Shown here: positions 44,901 to 51,848 of the stretch, piece by piece
Layout of the letters: the number at the start of each line of letters is the position of its first letter
How positions within the stretch are numbered: the first letter of the stretch is position 1
NCBI RefSeq assembly: GCF_963678635.1
Contig: NC_087068.1
Span: 15,756,027 to 15,813,871, forward strand
DNA from: Symsagittifera roscoffensis
Taxonomy: Eukaryota > Xenacoelomorpha > Acoela > Convolutidae
Direction: 5' to 3'
Length of the DNA: 57,845 nt
Translations under genes and position numbers: made by a program
Notes under the pieces: generated by a model
Told to the model about the DNA's origin: nothing
Database searches by the model: none
What the model saw: only the letters and a program-made list of their open reading frames with translations

Positions 44901-47015
44901 TCTAGAATTGGCAGAAACAATTCTTTTTCCTTCAGGGAAGTCTTGGATGAGTATACATCCGGTTCCTACATTTGAGGAGTCGGCGTGAATGTGGAATGGG
45001 TAGTTTACATCAGGTATGGCATTTGAAATATCATGACAGAATTTGTCTTTCAGTTTTTGAAAAACTTCTTCATGGCATGGTAGCCATTGAAACTTATCAC
45101 CACTGTTTGCCAGTTCATATAGACATTTTGCGTCCACATGAAAATTGATGATGTATGTGCTGTAGAATCCCATGACACCTAATACTCCTAGAACTTCTGT
45201 TTTTGATTCAGGGGATTTCAATTTTTTTATGTCATCAATTCGTGAAGCGATTGGGGAAAGACCGTCTTTAGAGACAACGTGGCCTAGAAATTTAACTTTT
45301 CTTAGGAAGAAAAAGGTTTTGTCAGGGGCAGCTTTTAAGTTGGCCTTCCGCAAAAGAGAATGATATTCTCGAATTGTGCCAAACATTTCATTTTTATTTT
45401 GACTCTGTAACAGAGTGTCGTCTATGTAAGTAATTGCTTTTTTTTCTTTAATGAGGGGTCCGAAGGCATATCTCATTAGTTTACTGAAGAAATTTGGAAG
45501 TGGTTTCAAACCATAGAAACCAACTTGGTAGGTATATTGTCTACCTCCAACAATAAAGCTTGTTAATTTCTGGGCCTCATCTGTTAGAGGTACTTGATGG
45601 TAGGCGCAAGAGAGATCACTACTTGTGAAGTATGATCCGTTTATTCGGGTCATGAGAACTTGTAGTGGTTCTAATGGCCAACTACAATTGCTAGTATCTG
45701 TGATTGAGTTTAGATACCTAGCATCCAAGACCAACTTAACGTAGTCTTTTTTTGGAAGAATGATGACTGGATTTACGAACCATGAGTTCATATCATCTTT
45801 TTCATTTAGTTCTCTGACTATGCCTGCTTGGATTAATTCATCCATAAACTTGTCCAATTTATCTCTTAGATGGACTGGGATTTTACTCGGTCGTTGTTTT
45901 TTGAACGTTGCGTCCTTTTTGAGTGGTATATGGAATTTATGTTTTGTTTTTCCAATATCATATTTGTGATGAGAATAAACATCTTGATCCTCTATCAGCA
46001 TTTGAATTAGATCTGCAAATTCATCATCCGATATATCACTTTGTGTGAAATCGAAGTCAGATAAAAACTTAATAGTAGTTTCGATTTTTTCCAAAGTACT
46101 ACTATTGTCCTTATCAATTAAGGAGTATTGGGTAAACGTTTCGTTGACTAGAAAGGCAATTAGCCGATCATTATGTTCTTTGTTTCGGTATTTTTTAAAT
46201 TGTTCTTTCAAGGGAGGCCTGCAAAGGTTTTTTGCATCATAAGAAAAGTCGGTTGCTATTTCGTTTTCATTTTTGCATACTTTGACTATATCTGAACCAA
46301 TTTGTTCAAATATTTCTGATACATTCTCTGTATCGAACACTTCAAGGGCAGGCATGTCCTTGATTTCTTGTCTTGAAACATAGACAAATATAGTAATTCC
46401 AGAATGTTGGAATACATCGACAATGATTTTGGAAACTTCTTCCCAATTCATTTTATCTAAGCCACAAGCAATTTTGGGCATTGCGATAGATCGAATGTTA
46501 TTTGCTAAAGCATGATCTTTCATTTCGGACAAGGTATTGAATATAGCGTCGTAAGTGGGTTTCTGAAAGTACCTCTGTTTGGTAATCAGGTTATATATGA
46601 TTTGTCCAGATTTTGGATCAGTGAAGATGAGAATATCGTTAATGTTAGCATGTGTTGAGTTACAAAAGTGTCGTAGCTCAGGATACCTTTTGCTAATTGA
46701 TTCAGCAAATCCTGTTTTCATTGCTCTATCTGCAGAGATTGTATGGGCAATGGGCATATTCGATTCGAATATGGACCTTTTTTTGAAGTCTACATATTGT
46801 AGACAGGGGCCGGATAATTGAAAATTGCTTTCCTGTGTTGTATTGACAACAGTGTTCAGCATGAAACAGCTATCGAATTCTGAACTTTCATTTAAAAGTC
46901 TCGTTGTGAACTCATCACAATCGTGGATAGCAAAAATTTTATCCTCGTATCCTTGAATATCAGTTACTGCATAGCCTAGTATACACTTAGTGTGACAGGA
47001 TGATCTTTCTGATTC
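41949..47015 (-). CDS. pol: Pol polyprotein with N-terminal macrodomain
   Basis: The frame is open from 47015; the first methionine is at 46862, and residue numbers count from it. Residues ~20-165 are a TARG1/OARD1-like macrodomain ('LITKQRY', K95; 'IACGLDKMNW', D136). RT: 'LVLDARYLNS' near 376, 'YIDD' near 479. RNase H: 'HIHADSS' near 628. An acidic spacer of about 220 residues follows. Integrase: HHCC finger (1030-1060, 'HDCLECQ'), catalytic D near 1105, D near 1164 ('IIHDNGS') and E near 1197 ('TNGKVEVQ'). A GPY/F module lies near 1370. The tail is an S/R/P-rich, probably disordered ~240 residues. All catalytic motifs are intact. Pol is in the -1 frame relative to the protease and overlaps it by 40 bp. 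Confidence 0.92.
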   Translation of the reverse strand, partial: ESERSSCHTKCILGYAVTDIQGYEDKIFAIHDCDEFTTRLLNESSEFDSCFMLNTVVNTTQESNFQLSGPCLQYVDFKKRSIFESNMPIAHTISADRAMKTGFAESISKRYPELRHFCNSTHANINDILIFTDPKSGQIIYNLITKQRYFQKPTYDAIFNTLSEMKDHALANNIRSIAMPKIACGLDKMNWEEVSKIIVDVFQHSGITIFVYVSRQEIKDMPALEVFDTENVSEIFEQIGSDIVKVCKNENEIATDFSYDAKNLCRPPLKEQFKKYRNKEHNDRLIAFLVNETFTQYSLIDKDNSSTLEKIETTIKFLSDFDFTQSDISDDEFADLIQMLIEDQDVYSHHKYDIGKTKHKFHIPLKKDATFKKQRPSKIPVHLRDKLDKFMDELIQAGIVRELNEKDDMNSWFVNPVIILPKKDYVKLVLDARYLNSITDTSNCSWPLEPLQVLMTRINGSYFTSSDLSCAYHQVPLTDEAQKLTSFIVGGRQYTYQVGFYGLKPLPNFFSKLMRYAFGPLIKEKKAITYIDDTLLQSQNKNEMFGTIREYHSLLRKANLKAAPDKTFFFLRKVKFLGHVVSKDGLSPIASRIDDIKKLKSPESKTEVLGVLGVMGFYSTYIINFHVDAKCLYELANSGDKFQWLPCHEEVFQKLKDKFCHDISNAIPDVNYPFHIHADSSNVGTGCILIQDFPEGKRIVSANSRVFDKAEQKMSTQHRELCGIISALQTYEFYIIGSPFPLYLYCDHRPILFLWSRKGQLSHRFFKYQVVLTKFNNLKIIYTPGSNLAFPDLLSRNVPIADIKRYQLEHKTIPNDIKFILDNGEQICYSVLHKDDNIFQNDCYPVIAQVQGEKKKLINISDRGDFSIEDAPEYFEESCSAIQNITDFFRFGKQINQIKRLSIPDINNENVYEEIPDEVSALDDSLENSEWLDLYEGNVENNFLNDLVKAKNDFATKTRSLRLIEPLSLQSEENKSDSLELIAKMTDFAKEANLDVETMMQEQCNDTVIIDIKNCKKQNEKPERNKKNPYREENGLKAYIRQFELFFIEDQHDLLCINEYNDDYTKSPKICLPISLVLNCFELAHKHPLSGHHGETKTLEIIKRYFYWPELYKWVNMLLHDCLECQKNKPKRKDLNEAPLQQWGQLETIPMKTIHIDHKGPLRPSSQGKNFCLVVIDAFSRYLQVYPCTHADSKETIKLLEKYITTFGIPQQIIHDNGSAFMSNDFAHWSSELGITLRPRTTYSPWTNGKVEVQNKHLTQYFRHFLSTSGSNWSELTNKFAFAHNTAINSSTGYTPYEIVFGIKPQVPLSLKLGLYRDQNKRCTSEFCAGLENHAHTEHKSNNETIDRFLKNQISAEILKRENDFKLIYSNTYTHCRRITNKAHMFRNQFKLGRPIKEGTKVLLENRSKPLLKSQKLLNLRSGPYTVIEKITEVTYGIQNDFTNEKKIVHRNHIVEYFPKEQQMPKLLQEYSSDLFSSDFYDHITNHQIDSFNKPKQVENLQYQFWPVVNNGYQQMIDHTPTNEDQNKTIVHEHSLDSGRETMHLRTLFDATAIDQNFRPIRSSTPYPADKTPNPSTSQSSSYGHRRLPSRSISPNTSLANDFGRRHQNITTQYNTPRPPDIPRLSESSENFTDGKNIPHSSQESFYENTRSAPGSLSESKKPKRSNRPTNFYGTTIPSSLIGKFKKK
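46365..46805 (-). other. TARG1/OARD1-like macrodomain within Pol
   Basis: Residues ~20-165 of Pol. The order and spacing match the terminal ADP-ribose protein glycohydrolase class: 'AHTISADRAMKTGFA' (ligand loop), 'IYNLITKQRY', 'KPTYDAI', 'MPKIACGLDKMNWEEV', 'ITIFVYV'. The lysine and aspartate known to be catalytic in human TARG1 (K84, D125) are both present. The likely activity is removal of ADP-ribose from proteins or nucleic acids. The domain lies where some retroviruses carry a dUTPase, but dUTPase motifs are absent. Confidence 0.85.
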
Positions 47016-47710
47016 TCAATTAGGATAGGTAGGCTTTGCTCAATTTGAGTACAAACCGTATTAATGAAAACCATTTCGGTTTTAGTTGTATTTTTATGAG
47101 GCAGGAATGTAGTCCCTTTTTCGAAGTATGAATTGGGTTCAGCCAAGTGTTTGTATAAGTATGTAGAGCGTGCTGGAATGAACAAGGGTTCTTTCAAGTT
47201 AATTGAGACAATTTTTGAAACGTTAGGATATTCTTTATCGTTGTTCATCAACCCGTAGGATTTTACACCTTCTTTTGATTTGAGCTCAACTGCGGGGATA
47301 TAAAAGTAGAGAGCTTTTAAGAAGAGATGACAAAAGTCTACTCCTAACAGATTAGCAGTCTTTTCTTCAGTTATCCACACTTTGTGGTTAGATGGATATT
47401 TTCCATCAGTGTCGAAACAAGATTGGATAGATGCATGGCCAAACATACGTATATCAGATCCATTATAAGTCTTTGCTTTAATTTTGGATCGGTAAATTGT
47501 CATTTTTTGACCTAATTTTTCCAATTCTTGATAAGTTGGGTAGTTTATGATACTGCAAGTTGATCCTGGATCAATCATGAATTCAATTTCAAGTCCACTA
47601 TTATTATTTTTGTCTCCGGTGGCAAAATGATATAAGCTAAGATATATCCTTGATTTGGGATTACTATCATCGCTTGGTTTCGGAGACTTTAATAGTTTAA
47701 AGGAAAGAAA
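46976..47710 (-). CDS. pro: Aspartic protease (Pro), -1 frame after gag
   Basis: The frame is open from 47710 to the stop at 46976; the first methionine (47578) sits inside the active-site strand, so it is not the natural start. The active site reads 'MIDPGSTCSII': an aspartate followed by P-G rather than the usual T/S-G. Later 'ANLLGVDF' fits the hydrophobic-ILG-D element of retropepsins. The order after gag and before pol supports the call. The Pro-to-P change needs only one base, so it may be a mutation or a real variant. Translation requires a -1 frameshift from gag at 47695-47701. Confidence 0.75.
   Translation of the reverse strand, partial: FLSFKLLKSPKPSDDSNPKSRIYLSLYHFATGDKNNNSGLEIEFMIDPGSTCSIINYPTYQELEKLGQKMTIYRSKIKAKTYNGSDIRMFGHASIQSCFDTDGKYPSNHKVWITEEKTANLLGVDFCHLFLKALYFYIPAVELKSKEGVKSYGLMNNDKEYPNVSKIVSINLKEPLFIPARSTYLYKHLAEPNSYFEKGTTFLPHKNTTKTEMVFINTVCTQIEQSLPILIENQKDHPVTLSVY
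47612..47701 (-). promoter_or_regulatory. gag-pro -1 ribosomal frameshift signal
   Basis: On the sense strand the heptamer T TTA AAC (plus 47695-47701) is in the zero frame, two codons before the gag stop. After a 7-nt spacer, GTCTCCG (47681-47687) can pair perfectly with CGGAGAC (47612-47618), a 7-bp, five-GC stem closing a loop of about 62 nt. Slip site, spacer and required frame (-1 into pro) all agree. Pseudoknot pairing was not worked out. Confidence 0.8.
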
Positions 47711-49092
47711 TCAGTGATAGCATCACAGTAATTGACTTCTTCCTCAACCCAGTGGGTAGTTTCAGACTGTATTTGATTCGATCTAAAATTTGGTGATTGA
47801 GATCGCGTTGAGTCTCGACTGTTATTGCTATTATAGCTTCCAGTGTTATATGGTCGATCTCTAGGGTTACTATTAAATTGCCTATTTTCTTGGTCGTAGA
47901 ACTGTTTAGCAACTTGTTCATTTTCTCTGAATTTGTTTTCTCTGGGATACCTATCATCATAGGTTTGGGGTCTTTTGTTATTGAAAGACGATTTTGCATT
48001 AGCCTTTTGGAAATTGTTTCCGTTATAGTTATAATTATGGCGAATGCCATAGTTATTTTGGCTAGGATTTGAATTGTTAGTAGATCTGTTTTGGTTATCC
48101 CAAAACCGGTTGCTTGGGTTAGGGTTACTCTGGTTAGGGAAGTTATTTGGTCTTCGATTTCGTTTATAATCAGTTTCAAATGAAACTCTTCGTTCATTTT
48201 TTGTTGTGAGCTCTTTCCTCAACTTATTTACTTCGTCCTGAACTTGCTTTTTTGAACATCTAGATATAGAATGTCCGTTCATTCTGCAATATTCGCAGAA
48301 TCGTGTACTATTAGGTCTTCCCTTGATGTCAGGGTGACGTCGTTGAAATGAATTCTGATCATTGATTGCACTAACTTCTTGATTCTTGATCAATTTAGTT
48401 AGTTCTTTATTTTGAGTTTCTAATGAAATCATTTTATCCGTTGTTGACTTATTAGCAGGATCAGTTGCAACAATGAATGTTTGATCCTTAGTGATTACAT
48501 GATTTGTGAATTGATCCCAATTGGCATTTGGATGCTCTATCATGTATTCATGAGCTTTTTGTTTAAGGGCTAGAGGTCTTAGTCCCTTAATTGAGAAATC
48601 GATGTACTTTTGACTTCTTTGTCTGGTTTGTATAGTTCTCTCAGCATTTTGAGCAGCTTCAGTAGCATGAACGGTTTCATCAATACTTTCGGGCCATCCT
48701 CTATCTACAGAAGATTTAATTCTGTGGAAGTAATTTTTTATTAATTTGCCATCTTGGCGCGCTGCATTTTCAGCATCAATTCTATGTTTGAATTGATCTC
48801 GTCCGTCAGTGAATCTGTTTAGGAAGAGATCTTTGAGTTGTGCCCATGTGGTAGCATTGGTCACATTATCATTGAACCATTCAAGAGATGTATCAGTTAA
48901 CAATGATCCGAATAGGGATCGTTGTCTGCTACCATAGCTGCGTCGTGCATCATTATCAGCAGGTCTTTGACCTAATGAGAAAAGAGTTTTGTTTTCAACT
49001 GAATTCCAAAAAGCCGTAGCATTTTGGTTCGGATCGTTTCCCGAAAATGTCATTAAAGACAGGTTGGGATGGGATATTGGGGTATCGGCCAT
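47689..49092 (-). CDS. gag: Gag polyprotein
   Basis: 467 codons. The N-terminal half has the helical capsid pattern of Ty3/gypsy Gag ('TWAQLKDLFLNRFTDGRDQF' followed by 'AARQDGKLIKNYFHRIKSS'). One CCHC zinc knuckle, 'CEYCRMNGHSISRC', lies near residue 265-280. The last 150 residues are N/R/Q-rich and basic, suited to RNA binding. The ATG is the first after the leader. The end of the ORF carries the frameshift signal into pro. Length and order are normal for the group. Confidence 0.9.
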   Translation of the reverse strand: MADTPISHPNLSLMTFSGNDPNQNATAFWNSVENKTLFSLGQRPADNDARRSYGSRQRSLFGSLLTDTSLEWFNDNVTNATTWAQLKDLFLNRFTDGRDQFKHRIDAENAARQDGKLIKNYFHRIKSSVDRGWPESIDETVHATEAAQNAERTIQTRQRSQKYIDFSIKGLRPLALKQKAHEYMIEHPNANWDQFTNHVITKDQTFIVATDPANKSTTDKMISLETQNKELTKLIKNQEVSAINDQNSFQRRHPDIKGRPNSTRFCEYCRMNGHSISRCSKKQVQDEVNKLRKELTTKNERRVSFETDYKRNRRPNNFPNQSNPNPSNRFWDNQNRSTNNSNPSQNNYGIRHNYNYNGNNFQKANAKSSFNNKRPQTYDDRYPRENKFRENEQVAKQFYDQENRQFNSNPRDRPYNTGSYNSNNSRDSTRSQSPNFRSNQIQSETTHWVEEEVNYCDAITDFFPLNY

Positions 49093-49293
49093 TTTAGTTT
49101 AGAACTTAAAAAAGAAAGATAGAAAAGTTTATAAATTTGTTTAGAAAACTTAAATTTCCGATTTGGAAATTTATTATTTCTCTTTATTTGTAAGAGAAAT
49201 TTCAACAATTCTCCAGTTTGAGAATTGGAATCTTTGCTTTTTTATCTCTTTTTGCGAATTTTTAGAAGGTGTGCCTCACTGGTCGCACCAATT
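49093..49293 (-). other. Retroelement 5' leader
   Basis: About 200 bp between the 5' LTR and the gag ATG. It contains the primer-binding site and an A/T-rich stretch. The only reasonable splice donor is GTGAGG within the primer-binding site, which weakens the case for conventional leader-to-env splicing. Confidence 0.6.
49273..49290 (-). promoter_or_regulatory. Primer-binding site
   Basis: On the sense strand, TGGTGCGACCAGTGAGGC starts three bases after the 5' LTR. TGG complements the CCA end of a tRNA, so the primer tRNA should end in GTCGCACCA. I could not assign the tRNA species. Confidence 0.7.
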
Positions 49294-49924
49294 TATTACG
49301 CTAGCAACACTATGTGCGCCGGACAAAACGCTTGCTAGGAATAAAGGGTCCTTTCTACTTTCTATTTTAGAAAGTAAATCTAAAATTCGCTGAGAAATAT
49401 TTTATTAAAAAAAGAAGTTAGTATGAATTTACAGCAAGTTGCCTTTTGACTCAATATTTATTTTTTACGGTGAGATTGGAGATATTTTTCTCTGAGATTG
49501 AATATTATTTTAGAGAAGGGTTGGGGTGGTTGAGGAGAGTGGTGGTGGTGGTAGAAGAGAAGTTGTTGGAATGAATTCCCGTAGTTTTGAGCTTCTATTT
49601 ATACTCAGATGGGGAAATCACGCCACTTTTCGTATCAAATGAGAAGTTTCTTTTAACTTCGTATTCTTTATTCGTACATTCGTATTTTACGAGAAGAAGG
49701 TTTCGTATGCTCGTACTTTACGAGAGGAATCGTTATTATTCGTATTGAATGAGAATAGTCGTTTCAATTCTCAATGCTTAAAACGTTATACGAATTATTC
49801 CAATAGCATTTCCCTTCCTTTTGCAAGGGAATAAAAACATATTTCTTTGGTGGTGGCGGCGGCGTCACATTTTGTGAACGCAATAAAATAATTCATGTTT
49901 CTGTTTCTATTTGAAATCAGAACA
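49294..49924 (-). repeat. 5' LTR (631 bp)
   Basis: Promoter-bearing LTR of the minus-strand element, differing from the 3' LTR at two positions. TATA box at 49595-49603 and the U3 palindrome block at about 49649-49779. Confidence 0.95.
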
Positions 49925-49928
49925 GAAG
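49925..49928. repeat. Target-site duplication GAAG, right copy
   Basis: Matches 34521-34524. Followed by another gaag, so the duplication could be read with small ambiguity. Confidence 0.8.
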
Positions 49929-50158
49929 GAAGAAAGGGCTTTCCTATTTCATAAAAAATTACTATACGCTGTCATATATATTCAGCGCCATTGGTCATTT
50001 ATCAGTGGTAGATACTCCTGGTTCCTTCAATCAATCCTTTTTCAAACCTTCGTAAGCTGATGATCTTGTGATTAAATGTTTTGTTCTTGACTCAAACTTA
50101 ACCTCTATACGAAATAACATCGAAACTTGATGTTCGTCAGATATTTCTGCTTACAAAC

Positions 50159-50335
50159 CTACTGTAGCTGGTACATTTTTGACGTATCCGAGTAGTTCGA
50201 ACTTCAGACCACTGACGTCATTCCTCAGAGCTGTCAGGTTGTCGGTAGTTATCTCCTCCCCCTTCTCGGTTTTGATTTGGTTCCGCAGATGTTGCTCTTT
50301 CATCGCCTTCAGAATCGAACCAAGTCGTTCTTGAG
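50159..50335 (-). CDS. TRPC-like channel, exon after the TRP domain
   Basis: Encodes a helical segment ending in the TRPC-type motif 'LRNDVSGLKFELL', equivalent to the conserved rib/coiled-coil region after the TRP helix. The acceptor 'ctgcacag' fits the one-base overhang of the preceding exon. The donor is uncertain: G|GTTTGT at 50159/50158 would join in phase to 34250, otherwise the frame stops three codons later at 50151. Confidence 0.75.
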
Positions 50336-50731
50336 CTGTGCAGGAGAAAGCAAAACTTACGTTAATTTCTATTCAAATCAAAATAGTAATATAAAGAATA
50401 CAAAAAGGTAAATTTTGGCTCAAATTTTTGTATATGAATTGCTTAAAAACAATTGTTGTATTTTTGAAATCGTTTTTTGTAGATACGACTTTAAGTTTAA
50501 ATCGAATGTCGATTGTACCAATATGAAAATTCCAAATCGTTATAAAAAGCTTTGAGTGATTAAAAATTCTAGAACAGTATGCTTATATAAAAATCTGCGA
50601 AATATTCTGGTGCAATTGAGAGAGGCCGAAGTAAATGTGACTTCCTAGGTCAAAATCTTCCAGAAAGTGCCCAGATAGGTGAAAAAACTCAAAGTGCTTG
50701 TTGTTGACAATTTAGCCTTAGATCAACGTAC

Positions 50732-50938
50732 CAATTTGTTTGCGAAGGACCCTTGACCTAAGATAAGGATCAGCTGCATGTGTTAGCCACCCAGTCCTCG
50801 CAGTCTTAGAATCTATCTTGTCCAACAGCCACAAAGTGTTTCTGACAGAAGGTATTACATTGAATGGAGGTGGTAGTCTCGTGTCGGCTGAGATGAAGTC
50901 GGCGTAGATGGCCGATCGAGAAAATTTCCATTCGGTGT
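50732..50938 (-). CDS. TRPC-like channel, TRP-box exon
   Basis: 207 bp. It starts with the TRP-box equivalent 'TEWKFSRSAIYADF', followed by 'LPPPFNVIPS', a signature of the TRPC/TRPgamma branch in the cytoplasmic segment after S6. It then reads basic 'RSRVLRKQI'. Donor ATTG|GTACGT; acceptor 'caataaaag'. Phase agrees on both sides. Confidence 0.88.
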
Positions 50939-51241
50939 CTTTTATTGTCGGATGGCTCTTTTTGTTATCAAACTTTTACAGTTATTTATTATCATTTGAA
51001 GTTTGCAGTCAAATGTAAATTATTAAAAGTGTTGCTGGTCCTTTTTTCATTTTTTGAAATTCTTATAAAACACATCTAATAATCCGTCAAAAGAGAGCCG
51101 TACGCATGATTTTAATCTCAACATTTAGCTTCAAAATGTTACTGAAAGTTACTGAGCCGCGAGCGATGGGAGGGGGATGGAGGAGGAAGGGTGTAACGGG
51201 GGGGGGGGGGCGTTTTGTTAAAAAGAGCCATGATAGCATGC
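50939..51241 (-). other. GC-AG intron (303 bp)
   Basis: The S6 exon must end 'AACATAG' to keep the channel frame into the TRP box, and the intron then starts GCATGC, not GT. The acceptor is a normal AG. The intron contains a run of 13 G (51198-51210, plus strand) close to the donor. Confidence 0.65.
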
Positions 51242-51349
51242 CTATGTTCTGTTCGATGTTGTCGAGTGTCTTGGTGATCATGCCGACTAAGACATTCAGA
51301 AGCACTACCACAACCAAGAAGTTGAACAACACGAACAGAATGGAACCCA
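51242..51349 (-). CDS. TRPC-like channel, S6 exon
   Basis: 108 bp with acceptor 'atcttcatttcag'. It encodes the S6 helix 'FNFLVVVVLLNVLVGMITKT' and the first post-S6 residues 'LDNIEQN', matching the TRPC S6 pattern. The single leading base from the pore exon completes a valine codon. Confidence 0.88.
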
Positions 51350-51670
51350 CTGAAATGAAGATACCTTTTTGCCAGTTTAACATGACCACTTTGATGAATT
51401 AGTTTTTTTATTCAAAGATGGCCGGTCTTTTATCTTAAGCGTATTCCCTATTATCACAAGGAGAATGCCTTACGTTTCCTGGTTATTTTACTCGGTAGAA
51501 AAACTGGTCGAGAAGCTTATACTTGAATAAATACTAACTTCAATTCTACAAAGTATTCAATAGTTTGAGTCATTTTTTTGAATATTTTTTCGCACCTTAT
51601 TAGATTCTGATTATTTTTGTTTGACATAATAGACAGTAGTTTCATACATTATGACAGATACCAAACAGAC

Positions 51671-51848
51671 CTAGTGTATGTATGGTCCAATGAGGGTAGA
51701 CTTTAGATGCAAACACGAGACTGGAGTAACCAAATATGGTCCAGTACAGCTGGTACAGACATCCCCCCACAGTCGTGAACTGGAATTCCCCCCTCTCGAA
51801 CTTCCTCCTCACTGCAGGGGGACATGCCTCAGAGTCATCGGGTGGGGC
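51671..51848 (-). CDS. TRPC-like channel, pore exon
   Basis: 178 bp with acceptor 'aattcttcag' and donor ACTAG|GTCTGT. It encodes the extracellular turret, the pore helix and filter region 'LYQLYWTIFGYSSLVF', recognisably the TRPC 'LFW.IFG' block. It starts in phase 0 and ends with one base, consistent with its neighbours. Confidence 0.85.

Larger units (their letters stand above)
34525..49924 (-). mobile_element. Complex Ty3/gypsy-type LTR retroelement with macrodomain, env and accessory genes
   Basis: 15,400-bp element on the minus strand, or about 13.6 kb without an internal 1,761-bp duplication. Order along its sense strand: 5' LTR, primer-binding site, gag, pro, pol (macrodomain-RT-RNaseH-integrase), a gene on the opposite strand, env, a spliced accessory exon, a leucine-zipper-like ORF, purine tract, 3' LTR. 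RT-RNaseH-integrase order and the GPY/F module after the integrase place it in Ty3/gypsy. The large frames are open, the LTRs differ at two of 631 positions by my reading, and a clean target duplication flanks it. It is therefore young and possibly active. It lies in sense orientation in an intron of the TRPC-like gene. Confidence 0.93.

Noticed and set aside
46365-46805. dUTPase in the retroelement Pol
   Set aside because: Position is reminiscent of retroviral dUTPase, but none of its motifs are seen, while macrodomain motifs and both catalytic residues of TARG1 are.
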